From: JBBSDV01 sp038240335
GTDB lineage: Bacteria > Chloroflexota > Dehalococcoidia > DSTF01 > JACRBR01
NCBI GenBank assembly: GCA_038240335.1
Contig: JBBSDV010000031.1
Coordinates: 1-20,561 of the forward strand
Direction of reading: 5' to 3'
Length of the DNA: 20,561 bases
In this document: piece by piece, positions 6,747 to 14,552 of the stretch
Layout: each line of letters starts with the position of its first letter
Position numbering within the stretch: position 1 is the first letter of the stretch
Notes under the pieces: generated by a model
What the model was told of the DNA's origin: nothing
Seen by the model: only the letters and a program-made list of their open reading frames with translations
The model's database searches: none
Position numbers and translations under genes: made by a program

Positions 6747-7313
6747 TTGCATCGTCGAATCGCCGGACTGCACCGAGAAGAGCGCGGCGTCGCCGTCGCC
6801 CAGGTCGGGCTGCTATTCGCGGCGCCGCTGTTCGTCGCGTCGGCGCTCGGGGCCGCCGTCATCAAGGCCGGGAACTTCAGCTCCGCCCGGCTCGATCAAG
6901 CCGTCCACTCGGCCATCCGCGATACGAGCTCCGGCATCCAGCAGCAGGGGCCGGCATACGCCCGCAGCAACGGCACGACGATCACGCATGTCGCGATCGA
7001 TATCGGAACGACGGCAGGCGGAACGCCGGTCAACGTCGATCCGACCGCATCCGCCGAACCGACGACCGTCCGCTTTATCTCGCCATCGCGCGTCGAGCAA
7101 CGCATCCCCTACGTCACGCACTGGATCACCGGCGACGGCGATCCGCTGCTCGAGCCGGGGGAAATCGCCGAGGTCGAGGTCGATGTCTCGAAACTGACGC
7201 AGCCCGGCGAACCCTTCACGCTCGAGATTCGGCCGGCGCACGGTCTCTACGCCACCGTGTACGTTACGCCAGCAGCTGCCAGTCACCTCGATGCCGTCAT
7301 CCCGCTGCCATAG
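6747..7313 (+). CDS. archaellin-like class III-signal prepilin
   Basis: A 188-residue protein read from a TTG start with a strong ribosome binding site. The short basic leader ends in REERG (10-14), followed directly by a hydrophobic helix (15-41). This is the arrangement cut by prepilin/prearchaellin peptidases, with cleavage expected after Gly14. The following helix-to-strand region and the C-terminal beta domain match archaellins: GDGDPLLEPGEIAEVEV (129-145), FTLEIRPAHG (157-166) and VYVTP (171-175) correspond to the conserved LxxGE and IxPxxG parts of the archaellin outer domain. It should be exported and built into a filament or stay as a pilin-like surface protein. No archaellum motor, platform or peptidase gene is in the window. 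It is codon-wise like its neighbours. A type IV pilin-like protein is the alternative. Confidence 0.7.
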   Translation: MHRRIAGLHREERGVAVAQVGLLFAAPLFVASALGAAVIKAGNFSSARLDQAVHSAIRDTSSGIQQQGPAYARSNGTTITHVAIDIGTTAGGTPVNVDPTASAEPTTVRFISPSRVEQRIPYVTHWITGDGDPLLEPGEIAEVEVDVSKLTQPGEPFTLEIRPAHGLYATVYVTPAAASHLDAVIPLP

Positions 7314-7340
7314 CGGCGGCTGCCTTCGCGGTGGCCGTTG

Positions 7341-7352
7341 TAAGCTTCTGCC
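7341..7352 (+). promoter_or_regulatory. putative leaderless promoter of corA (TAAGCT, 6 bases, ATG)
   Basis: TAAGCT (7341-7346) is a TANNNT -10 element exactly 6 bases before the ATG, and no Shine-Dalgarno is present, so the transcript would start at or next to the start codon. Confidence 0.4.
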
Positions 7353-8366
7353 ATGCAGGTAACCGCGAGCGAGGCGCCGCCGATGCCGGGCATTACCTCG
7401 TGCTACCACCCCGGGGACCAGCAGCTGCGAACTGAGCTTTCCGTCGACGAAATGCGCGCGGCGCTCGCGAACGAGCGCGGCCTCCTCTGGGTCGATATCG
7501 CCGTCGACGGCCGCGAGCACGCCGAGACATTGCTACGCGACCTCTTCGGCTTCCACCCGCTGACGATCGATGACTGCTACAACACGCTCATCGACCCGCC
7601 GAAGGTCGATGACTACGGCGACTATCTGTTCGTCATCGTCCACAACGTCATGATCGACAAGTCGATGCAGCATCTCTCGACGGCGGAACTGAATCTCTAC
7701 ATCGGGAAGAACTACGTCGTCTCCGTACATCGCTTCCCGGTGCGGGCCGTAGAGGAGGTGCGCCGGCGCGCCGAGAAGCACGCGCTTGTGCTCGAGCACG
7801 GCGCCGGTTTTCTCGCTCACGCGCTGATCGACATCGTCGTCGACGACTTTCACCCGGTCGTCGAGAGCATCGACGAGCAGGTCGCGGTGATCGAAGAGGA
7901 AGTGCTGGCGAACCCGAAGCGCGAGACGCTGGAGCAGGTGCTGCGGCTGAAGCGGAACGCACAGCGGCTCAAGCGGTCGATCCTTCCGCAACGGGACGTG
8001 ATGAACCGCTTCTCGCGCGGCGAATACCCGAAGCTGATCCCGGCTGCCGCGATCATGTACTTCCGCGACGTCTACGATCACACAGTTCGTGTCGAGGAGA
8101 TGATCGAGAGCGTCCGCGACCTCGGCGACAGTGCCCTCAACACCTACCTCTCGTCGGTCAACAACCGGATCAACGAGGTGATGAAGACGCTGGCGATCGT
8201 CACCGTGGTGTTCCTGCCGCTGACGCTGATCGCCGGCGTCTACGGCACGAATTTTCGCAACGTGCCCGAGTACGGCGTGCACTACGGCTACTTCTTTATG
8301 CTCGCGGCGATGGCTGCCGTCGCCGCCGGCCTCATCGTCTGGTTCAAGTGGCGCCGCTGGTTCTAG
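7353..8366 (+). CDS. corA: CorA-family divalent cation channel with GTN motif
   Basis: A 337-residue member of the CorA metal ion transporter family (PF01544), which form pentameric inner-membrane channels for Mg2+ and sometimes Co2+, Ni2+ or Zn2+. The cytoplasmic funnel (about 1-275) contains the long helical stalk. Two transmembrane helices follow at about 279-297 and 311-331, with the basic C-terminus WFKWRRWF. The signature loop after TM1 reads YGTNF (297-301) rather than YGMNF, so the GMN selectivity triplet is GTN. The Asn and Gly that shape the filter remain, and it should still be a channel, but ion preference may differ. The acidic run in the loop is short (RNVPEYGVH). It starts 39 bases after the archaellin-like stop, with its own leaderless-type promoter. 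Confidence 0.88.
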   Translation: MQVTASEAPPMPGITSCYHPGDQQLRTELSVDEMRAALANERGLLWVDIAVDGREHAETLLRDLFGFHPLTIDDCYNTLIDPPKVDDYGDYLFVIVHNVMIDKSMQHLSTAELNLYIGKNYVVSVHRFPVRAVEEVRRRAEKHALVLEHGAGFLAHALIDIVVDDFHPVVESIDEQVAVIEEEVLANPKRETLEQVLRLKRNAQRLKRSILPQRDVMNRFSRGEYPKLIPAAAIMYFRDVYDHTVRVEEMIESVRDLGDSALNTYLSSVNNRINEVMKTLAIVTVVFLPLTLIAGVYGTNFRNVPEYGVHYGYFFMLAAMAAVAAGLIVWFKWRRWF

Positions 8367-8432
8367 GCGAAGCGCCAGTGCGTTTGGCGACTCCATCCAA
8401 GGTATGCGTCCCGCCCTGAACCAGGTGTACCG

Positions 8433-10658
8433 CTACGCCGGCACCTGCGGCTTCGTCTCACGGCTCCAGGCGCGGTGCTTGCCCATCGCGTCGAAGAACG
8501 CCGCCGCCACCTTCGCCGGCTGATTGCCGGTGATCACGCCCTCTTCGGGCGGCACATGATTTATGCCGTCACGCGCGACGTCGCTTCCGGCGCCGATGCC
8601 GGCCTCATGCAGCACCATCGCGCCGTTGCCCGTCGCGGCGATCGCCTTGCAGTGCTTGTACGCCTGCTCGATGAAGTACAGCGCGTCCGGGTCGGCCGAA
8701 AGCGTCGCGACGCTCGCCTCGCCGCCCGGCACGTAGACGGCGTCGTACAGGACTGACGATGATGTCAGGAGGCTGAAGTCGACCTTGATCTCGCCGCCCT
8801 TCGCGCCGGCGATCATGCCGAGATGGGGCGCGATGATCTTGGCCTGCGCCCCGGCGGCCAGCAGCCCCTTCTTCATCGCTGCCACTGCCGCCTCGTCGAC
8901 GCCATCCGCAGCGAGCACCGCGACCTTCCGCGTCTTGATGTCGCCGGAGAGGTTGTTCGCCATGCTCAGCGCCGGCGACGTGAAGTCAGACTGCTTCCTC
9001 TTCGTCGGCTGATAGGCCGCCGGCTCGACGCCGGCCGGCACGCTCTGATTCAACGGCGTGTCGATGCGCACCGGCGTGGCGATGCCCAGTCCTGCGGCGA
9101 CCTGCTCCGCCAGCGCGGGGTCGACCTCCGTCAGCATCGCGATCATGCGCTCGCGGATCGCCACGACTTGCACCTTGCCGAGCTCGAAACGCAGCGCCTT
9201 CATGATGTGCGTCTGCTCCGGCTCGGACTGGCTGTTGTAGAACAGCGTGGCCTGCGTGAAATGATCGAAGAAGCTCTTGCTGCGGCCCCGCACCTTCTGC
9301 GCGTTGATCGGCTCGGGATAGCTGACGAAACCGCCCATATCGGCCCCCGCCTGCATCGGGCAGCCGCCGCCGAGGGTGTTCGGCTCGTAGCTCGCCTGAC
9401 CGCGGTTGATCGTCTGTCGCATGTGCCCGTCCCGCTGGTTGTTGTGCATCGGGGCGATCGGGCGGTTGATCGGGATCTCGTGAAAGTTCGGCCCGCCGAG
9501 GCGGATCAGCTGCGTATCCGTGTAGGAGAAGAGCCGGCCCTGCAGCAGCGGGTCGTTCGTGAAATCGATGCCGGGCACGACGTGACCGGCGTGGAACGCG
9601 GCCTGCTCGGTCTCGGCGAAGAAATTGTCCGGGTTGCGGTTCAGCGTCATCTTGCCGATCCGCTGCACCGGTACGAGCTCCTCCGGGATGAGCTTTGTCG
9701 CATCGAGCAGGTCGAAGTCGAACTTGTGCTCGTCCTCCTCCTCGACGATCTGAACGCCGAACTCCCATTCCGGAAAGTCGCCGTCTTCGATGGCATCCCA
9801 CAGATCGCGGCGGAGGAAGTCGGGGTCGGCGCCGGAGATTGCCTGCGCCTCGTTCCATACGACAGAGTGGACGCCGAGCAGCGGCTTCCAGTGGAACTTC
9901 ACGAAGCGCGCCTTGCCCTTCGCGTTGACGAAACGAAACGTGTGGACGCCGAACCCCTCCATCATCCGGAAGCTGCGCGGGAGCGCGCGATCCGACATCA
10001 CCCACATGATCATGTGCATTGATTCCGGCATCAGCGAGATGAAGTCCCAGAAGGTGTCGTGCGCCGACGCCGCCTGCGGAATCTCGTTTTGAGGCTCCGG
10101 CTTCACGGCATGGATCAGGTCCGGGAACTTGATCGCGTCCTGGATGAAGAACACGGGCATGTTGTTGCCGACGAGATCGTAGTTGCCCTCTGCGGTGTAG
10201 AACTTCACCGCGAAGCCACGCACGTCGCGGGCGAGGTCGGTCGAGCCGCGAGAGCCTGCGACGGTGGAGAAGCGCACGAAGACCGGCGTCTTCACCGACG
10301 GATCCTGGAGGAATGCGGCCTTCGTGTACGGCGCCATCGACTCGTACACCTGGAAGTAGCCGTGAGCACCAGAACCGCGCGCGTGCACGACACGCTCCGG
10401 GATGCGCTCGTGGTCGAAGTGCGTGATCTTCTCGCGCAGGTGGAAGTCGTCGAGCAGCGACGGGCCGCGCTCGCCCGCCTTCAGCGAGTTCTGGTCGTCA
10501 TTGACGCGCACGCCCTGGTCGGTCGTCAGGTACGCGTCCGTGCCGTCCTCGAGGTCGGGCATCAGCTCCTGGATCTTCGCCGTCGGCGCGTTCCTGGCGT
10601 TCGGCTTCTTTTTCGGCTTGTCCTTCGGGTTGTTCAAGTGAGGCTCCCTCATCTGCAT
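8433..10658 (-). CDS. katE: large-subunit catalase HPII type
   Basis: A 741-residue clade 2 catalase that breaks down hydrogen peroxide in the cytoplasm as a heme tetramer. Catalytic His92 lies in RVVHARGSGAHG, the distal Asn in VGNN (163-166), and the heme-ligand Tyr379 in RLFSYTDTQ. His356 (AAFHAGH) and Tyr379 are 23 residues apart, exactly as the His392-Tyr415 pair that is cross-linked in E. coli HPII. The C-terminal part (about 577-737) is the flavodoxin-like, class I amidotransferase-like domain of large catalases, which has no known amidotransferase activity. Start choice: the ATG at 10658 has no ribosome binding site, whereas a TTG at 10637 is preceded by GAGGGAG 6 bases away, so the true protein may start MNNPKDKPKKK. 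It converges on corA, with a 66-base gap. Confidence 0.95.
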   Translation of the reverse strand: MQMREPHLNNPKDKPKKKPNARNAPTAKIQELMPDLEDGTDAYLTTDQGVRVNDDQNSLKAGERGPSLLDDFHLREKITHFDHERIPERVVHARGSGAHGYFQVYESMAPYTKAAFLQDPSVKTPVFVRFSTVAGSRGSTDLARDVRGFAVKFYTAEGNYDLVGNNMPVFFIQDAIKFPDLIHAVKPEPQNEIPQAASAHDTFWDFISLMPESMHMIMWVMSDRALPRSFRMMEGFGVHTFRFVNAKGKARFVKFHWKPLLGVHSVVWNEAQAISGADPDFLRRDLWDAIEDGDFPEWEFGVQIVEEEDEHKFDFDLLDATKLIPEELVPVQRIGKMTLNRNPDNFFAETEQAAFHAGHVVPGIDFTNDPLLQGRLFSYTDTQLIRLGGPNFHEIPINRPIAPMHNNQRDGHMRQTINRGQASYEPNTLGGGCPMQAGADMGGFVSYPEPINAQKVRGRSKSFFDHFTQATLFYNSQSEPEQTHIMKALRFELGKVQVVAIRERMIAMLTEVDPALAEQVAAGLGIATPVRIDTPLNQSVPAGVEPAAYQPTKRKQSDFTSPALSMANNLSGDIKTRKVAVLAADGVDEAAVAAMKKGLLAAGAQAKIIAPHLGMIAGAKGGEIKVDFSLLTSSSVLYDAVYVPGGEASVATLSADPDALYFIEQAYKHCKAIAATGNGAMVLHEAGIGAGSDVARDGINHVPPEEGVITGNQPAKVAAAFFDAMGKHRAWSRETKPQVPA

Positions 10659-10679
10659 TGATCGCGACGTGCGGGTGGG

Positions 10680-10702
10680 GGTGATGGCGAGATGCGATCA
10701 CC
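10680..10702. promoter_or_regulatory. inverted repeat GGTGAT-N11-ATCACC before katE
   Basis: Perfect 6-base arms (10680-10685 and 10697-10702) separated by 11 bases, 21 bases upstream of the katE ATG. It could be an operator or leader hairpin for the oxidative-stress gene. The arms are short, so chance is possible. Confidence 0.3.
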
Positions 10703-11079
10703 CTCGGCGAAGCTTGTGCGATCGCGCGCGACGCTCGCGCGACAACGCACGCCACGGATGTCACTGTGGTGTTGCAGTAGCGGGTTGCGTGTGTGTTTGA
10801 AACGGTGGCGTCTCTTGGCGAGTCCAGCGGGTGACCCACGCTACGCTCATCCGCGCTGAGATCGACAATAGCAATGCGCATGCGCAACGGCGCGACAGAT
10901 GCGATGCGTCACCGGCTCGGGGCTAGCGTGTCCGTCGAGCAGCCTTCGTCCCCGCTGCCACGGTGGGCCGTGCGCCTTCTGGAATTGCCGTCGGTTCGCC
11001 CGTCTCGCTCCACCTAAACGCCGCGAGATGCTGAACCGGTCGTCCATCCCGCATCTCACGTGCCACGGTCATGCGAGAC
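10703..11079. other. intergenic stretch upstream of katE
   Basis: About 380 bases without a supported gene. It must hold the katE promoter and the 3' end of the glyS transcript, but I could not pick out a consensus promoter or a terminator hairpin. A 12-base palindrome, TGCGCATGCGCA, lies at 10875-10886. A minus-strand frame that starts near 10887 and reads into katE in another frame has no ribosome binding site. Confidence 0.4.
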
Positions 11080-12420
11080 TTACCCCACATCCACCAGCCG
11101 CTCGCGCAGCGCCTCCACCAGCCCCTCGATCGGGACGCGGACCTGGGCCATGCTGTCGCGCTCGCGGATCGTGACGGCCTGGTCTTCCTCGACGGTTTGG
11201 AAGTCGACGGTGACGCAAAGCGGCGTGCCGATCTCGTCTTGACGGCGGTAGCGGCGGCCGATGCTCTGCGCGTCGTCGTACTGCACCAGCCAGTGCTTGC
11301 GCAGGCGAGCGGCGATCTCGCGTGCTGTCGGCGAGAGCTTCTCGTTGCGGCTCAGCGGCAGCACCGCCACCTTGACCGGCGCCATGGCGGGGTGCAGATG
11401 CAGGACCGTGCGCTTCTCGCCCTTCGGGTCGACCTCCTCGTCGTAGGCGTCAGTGAGGAACGCCAGCATCGCGCGGCCGACGCCGAGCGCCGGCTCGACA
11501 ACGTGCGGCACGATGTGCGCGTTCCGCTCCTCATCGAAGTACGAGAGCGACTTGCCGCTCGCCTTCGCGTGCTGCGTCAGGTCGAAGTCGCCGCGGTGCG
11601 CGACCCCCTCAAGCTCGGCCCAACCGATGGGGAATTCGTACTCGAAGTCCGAGGTCGCCTGCGAGTAGTGCGAGAGCTCGGCCTGCTCGTGGGCGCGCAC
11701 GCGCAGGTGATCCATCCTCAGGCCGAAGCGCTCGTACCAGGCGCGCCGGTGCTCGATCCACTCGGCGTGGAGGCGGACGGAATCTTCGGGGTAGCAGAAG
11801 TACTCCATTTCCATCTGCTCGAGCTCGCGGACCCGAAAGATGAAATTCTTCGGCGTGATCTCGTTACGGAACGACTTGCCGATCTGGGCGATGCCGAAGG
11901 GCAGCTTGCGCCGCATCGACGTCTGCACGTTCTCGAAGTTGACGAAGATGCCCTGCGCCGTCTCCGGACGAAGGTAAACCGTCGCCGCGTCGTCCTGCAC
12001 CGGGCCGAGGAATGTCCGCAGCATCAGGTTGAACATGCGCGGCTCGGTGAACTGCCCGCGCGTGCCGCAGGTCGGACAGGCGTCGGAGGTCAGCTCGTCG
12101 GCGCGGAAGCGGCCGTTGCAGTGGCGGCAATCGACCATCGGGTCCGTGAACGTCTCGACGTGGCCGCTCGCTGCCCACACCTCCGGTCGCATCAGGATGG
12201 CAGCATCGAGGCCGACGATGTCGTCGCGCTCCTGCACCATCGCCCGCCACCAGGCGCGCTTGATGTTGTTCGCCATCTCTACGCCGAGCGGGCCGTAGTC
12301 CCAGGCGCCTTGGAGGCCGCCATAGATCTCGCTGCTCTGGAACACGAACCCACGTCGTTTGCACAGCCCGACCAGCGTCTCCATATCGACGCGCGGCTTC
12401 AATTCCTCTGTCTCGCTCAA
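11080..12420 (-). CDS. glyS: glycyl-tRNA synthetase, dimeric (alpha2) type
   Basis: A 446-residue class II aminoacyl-tRNA synthetase that charges tRNA-Gly in the cytoplasm, needed for translation. The start is TTG at 12420, chosen because AGGAGGG lies 4 bases upstream; the frame stays open to 12540 but the extra residues are not family-like. Visible parts: the N-terminal WDYGPLG (40-46), a CxxC-x13-CxxC zinc knuckle pair (Cys98, 101, 115, 118), class II motif 2 with FRNEITP (184-190), motif 3 GVGRAML (313-319), and the anticodon-binding domain (about 345-435) with the GxxYRRQDEIGTP-like segment. Its type is the eukaryote/archaeal-like alpha2 form, found in Chloroflexota, Actinobacteria and Firmicutes relatives, not the alpha2beta2 form. 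It is single-copy in the window and divergent from the MarR gene. Confidence 0.95.
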   Translation of the reverse strand: MSETEELKPRVDMETLVGLCKRRGFVFQSSEIYGGLQGAWDYGPLGVEMANNIKRAWWRAMVQERDDIVGLDAAILMRPEVWAASGHVETFTDPMVDCRHCNGRFRADELTSDACPTCGTRGQFTEPRMFNLMLRTFLGPVQDDAATVYLRPETAQGIFVNFENVQTSMRRKLPFGIAQIGKSFRNEITPKNFIFRVRELEQMEMEYFCYPEDSVRLHAEWIEHRRAWYERFGLRMDHLRVRAHEQAELSHYSQATSDFEYEFPIGWAELEGVAHRGDFDLTQHAKASGKSLSYFDEERNAHIVPHVVEPALGVGRAMLAFLTDAYDEEVDPKGEKRTVLHLHPAMAPVKVAVLPLSRNEKLSPTAREIAARLRKHWLVQYDDAQSIGRRYRRQDEIGTPLCVTVDFQTVEEDQAVTIRERDSMAQVRVPIEGLVEALRERLVDVG

Positions 12421-12424
12421 GGCA

Positions 12425-12430
12425 CCCTCC
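12425..12430 (-). promoter_or_regulatory. ribosome binding site that fixes the glyS start at TTG
   Basis: On the minus strand GGGAGG-like sequence (AGGAGGG) sits 4 bases before the TTG at 12420. An ATG in another frame overlaps this site and ends at a TGA across the TTG, so it is not the start. Confidence 0.7.
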
Positions 12431-12815
12431 TCATGAAGAGACAGGGTAGCGGGTGGCCGTGTTCGCCGCAGCAGGCGCGGCCGCGCTTCCGGATTGAAGC
12501 GCGACGGAGTCGAGGCTGGAGAGCGCATCGGTCCGAGCATCCGGATCTGGGTACGAGTCGCTCACGCGCGACCCGCCTCCGGACAAAAACTCTGGTAACC
12601 ATGAACAATGTGTAAAGAAAGAACGGTGGCAGATTACACCGCCCCGCGACCCGGGTCTGATTACGGTTTACGCAGAGAATAACCCATTCTTTGCAGTTAC
12701 AGCAGGAATACCGCGTGGTAGCCGCTTGACATCGCAACACTTGCGTTGCCTGTCGGGTAAGCCGGTGTTAGACTCGCCGGGGTACGAGGGCACTGTAATC
12801 AAGGCTGAGGTTTAC

Positions 12816-13343
12816 ATGGCTATGGCAACGAAAACGGGAAAGGGCGAGGTCGGCATTCCGATATTTCAGGCGATGATGCCCTGGGTGCTCGTCACTGAGA
12901 TTTACTGGATGTCGTACAAGCTTCTTGAGCGAAGGTTTTACCATCTCGGCGTTTCGGCTTCGCAGGCGCGAGTCCTAGCGGTCCTCCATTTCTCCAAGGA
13001 CCCGATTAAGCCGAGCCTCGTAGCGACGCTGCTCTTCCAGGAGACGCAGAGCATCACCGGCATCCTTCATCGCATCGAGGCGCGGGGATGGGTGCAGCGC
13101 CTTCCGGATCCGAACGATCGGCGCGCTGTCGGTCTCGAGCTGACGGACGAGGGACGGAGAATCACCGACGAGATCATCAAGATCTCCGAGGAGTTGTACG
13201 GGGACATGTTCGGCATGCTCTCGTCGACGGAGAAAACGCAAGTCGAGACGATTCTGAAGAAAGTACGGGCGGTTGGCTTCAAGCTGCCGGAGACGGACTT
13301 CAAGCTCCGTCGCGCCCAGACCTACTCCGTCTGGAAGGACTAG
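12816..13343 (+). CDS. MarR-family transcriptional regulator
   Basis: A 175-residue winged-helix regulator, expected to bind DNA as a dimer and respond to small ligands or oxidants. The wHTH core covers about residues 45-115: GVSASQARVLAVL (recognition of helix 1-2), LLFQETQSITGILHRIEARGWV (helix 3-4) and the wing RLPDPNDRRAVGLELTDEG with the conserved Asp-Arg-Arg. Long amphipathic helices at both ends (about 18-42 and 115-150) would form the dimer interface. The ATG at 12816 is preceded by GAGGT with a 5-base spacer; an ORF start 90 bases upstream is not supported. An upstream TTGCCT, 16 bases, TTAGAC (12746-12773) is a possible promoter. Its own promoter region is shared with nothing, as glyS is divergent. 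A symmetrical hairpin at 13437-13469 follows. Targets cannot be told. Confidence 0.9.
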   Translation: MAMATKTGKGEVGIPIFQAMMPWVLVTEIYWMSYKLLERRFYHLGVSASQARVLAVLHFSKDPIKPSLVATLLFQETQSITGILHRIEARGWVQRLPDPNDRRAVGLELTDEGRRITDEIIKISEELYGDMFGMLSSTEKTQVETILKKVRAVGFKLPETDFKLRRAQTYSVWKD

Positions 13344-13436
13344 TTCTCGGCGTCGCTGCTCCTGACGTTACCGTCTCGACGGCGACCGCGGCTCATGCCG
13401 ATCGCGCACCGCAACGAATCCATTCGGCGCAGAGAT

Positions 13437-13469
13437 GACAAAGAACCGGCTTCGTGCCGGTCCTTTGTC
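13437..13469 (+). terminator. terminator hairpin after the MarR gene (symmetrical)
   Basis: GACAAAG (13437-13443), an A-C mismatch, a 6-bp stem ACCGGC/GCCGGT, a 5-base loop TTCGT, then CTTTGTC (13463-13469). It has the same build as the hairpin at 5032-5070. There is no T-tract beyond the stem, so efficiency is uncertain. It could also stop minus-strand transcripts from the small ORF at 13552-13692. Confidence 0.6.
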
Positions 13470-13551
13470 GGTGTCTGAAGAGGGCACCCTCGCCTCTATC
13501 CCCTGATTCATACGCGTGCGTGTCAGACTATTCAGTCCCGACCGCACCTGC

Positions 13552-13692
13552 TCACGCCGCCGCGGCGGGTGCCGGCCGCGCAATCCGCACGAACGTCTCA
13601 CGCACGCGCACGGGAAACCGTCGTTCCGTCGACGATTCGGTACGCGTGAGCGGCTGCGGTTCGAGTTGCTTCGACTGGCGGCTCTCGTTCAT
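13552..13692 (-). CDS. 46-residue ORF with strong ribosome binding site, unknown
   Basis: This short frame runs ATG to TGA and is preceded by GGAGGG with a 4-base spacer, one of the best ribosome binding sites in the window. The product is hydrophilic and strongly basic (8 Arg; RRFPVRVRETFVRIARPAP is the most regular part), ending in a run of four Ala. There is no cysteine, signal peptide or membrane segment. I do not recognise it. An AT-rich TAATTAT lies about 35 bases upstream and may be its -10. The hairpin at 13437-13469 lies downstream. It could be a real microprotein or chance; the ribosome binding site is the whole case. Confidence 0.4.
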   Translation of the reverse strand: MNESRQSKQLEPQPLTRTESSTERRFPVRVRETFVRIARPAPAAAA

Positions 13693-13976
13693 TGATCCCT
13701 CCGGGTACGGACTCGGCGATAATTAGCGGGCGCCGGCCCGACTGACCTTGCCCAGTATGGCGATTCTCCATATCGCATTGATTTCCGCGCTATTACGGCG
13801 GCATTGAATATTTGTTGCAGCGATTCAGCCCTCGACAGACGCCGCCCGCGCGCTTTGGGTAGCATCTGGATTCGAGCTGGCCGGGCACAGCGATCCGGCG
13901 TCGTCCGGTGGGGAAGCGTCCAGGGTACAGAGTGGCTCGTCGCTTCAGACACGTAACGCAGCTTCGACGCTATCGG
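13693..13976. other. intergenic stretch, upstream of the 46-residue ORF
   Basis: About 280 bases with no supported gene. It is the downstream flank of the minus-strand membrane-protein gene and holds the presumed promoter for the small ORF. Frames reading through it have no ribosome binding site and no recognisable product. Confidence 0.35.
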
Positions 13977-14546
13977 TCAGGGCGTCCCGCTGACGACGGC
14001 TTGTCCTTCGCCGATATCGACGGCGAGCCGATGATCGAGCTCGATCTGCTGTGTTTGGTCATCGATGATGCGGGTGACGAGCCCGCGGAACGGCCGCGTG
14101 ACGAATGACGGCAACGCGCCGATCTGTACGTCCTCGATCCGCGTCTGCGGATGACGGCCGCCGAGCACGACGCTGCCCTTGACGCGTACGGCGACGTCGG
14201 GCCCGAAGGGTGGCGAGAGCGTCGCGTTGAGATCGCCGCCGCCCGGCACGAAGCACAGCCGTAGGTCTCGCACCGGCGCGCCTGTTTCGAGAAGGAACTG
14301 GCGCGCCCGGGACGTCGCCTCGCTGTCGCTTACGGTGATCGTCGCCGGCTGACCGAGGAGCAGTTGCTGATTGAACGCCTGCCATCCCTGGTCGAACGCG
14401 AGTGACAGGCGCGGATCATTCTGCAGGGGCTTCCCGCCGCCACACGCACCCGGCGCACCTTTGAAGACGAGGAGCAGTGAGCCAACGACCAGGATGATGG
14501 GCGCGAGGATGATGAGTGACGCAAGCAGGCACGAGATGCGGAACAT
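13977..14546 (-). CDS. N-terminally anchored membrane/exported protein, unknown
   Basis: A 189-residue protein with one N-terminal hydrophobic segment (about 6-28, LASLIILAPIILVVGSLLLV) and a soluble domain outside the membrane. The domain carries a SDSEATSRARQFL-type segment (73-85) and beta-rich repeats (VAVRVKGSVVL, 118-128), a pattern seen in YpmS/DUF2140-like and DUF2993-like lipid-associated proteins. This is a general likeness, and I do not assign a family. It begins 6 bases after the stop of the lipoprotein gene upstream, so the two are almost certainly translated from one mRNA. Cys35, soon after the anchor, is not in a good lipobox. The two proteins may act together at the cell surface; their role is unknown. 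Confidence 0.65.
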   Translation of the reverse strand: MFRISCLLASLIILAPIILVVGSLLLVFKGAPGACGGGKPLQNDPRLSLAFDQGWQAFNQQLLLGQPATITVSDSEATSRARQFLLETGAPVRDLRLCFVPGGGDLNATLSPPFGPDVAVRVKGSVVLGGRHPQTRIEDVQIGALPSFVTRPFRGLVTRIIDDQTQQIELDHRLAVDIGEGQAVVSGTP

Positions 14547-14552
14547 TCGGCC

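Noticed and set aside
6437..6865. Minus-strand frame with an ANEKLK segment recalling IS3 OrfA transposase
   Set aside because: The resemblance covers about 20 residues only; no DDE motif, terminal repeats or target duplication. It overlaps the archaellin-like gene start.
8823..10022. Long plus-strand open frame antisense to katE
   Set aside because: Typical GC-rich shadow: Arg/His-rich with no domain, while the catalase frame is fully conserved.
10875..10886. 12-base palindrome TGCGCATGCGCA as an operator
   Set aside because: It is made from two GCGCA halves in a GC-rich region with no promoter visible, and can arise by chance.
11071..12615. Long plus-strand open frame antisense to glyS
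   Set aside because: Same shadow effect; the opposite strand has all class II synthetase motifs.
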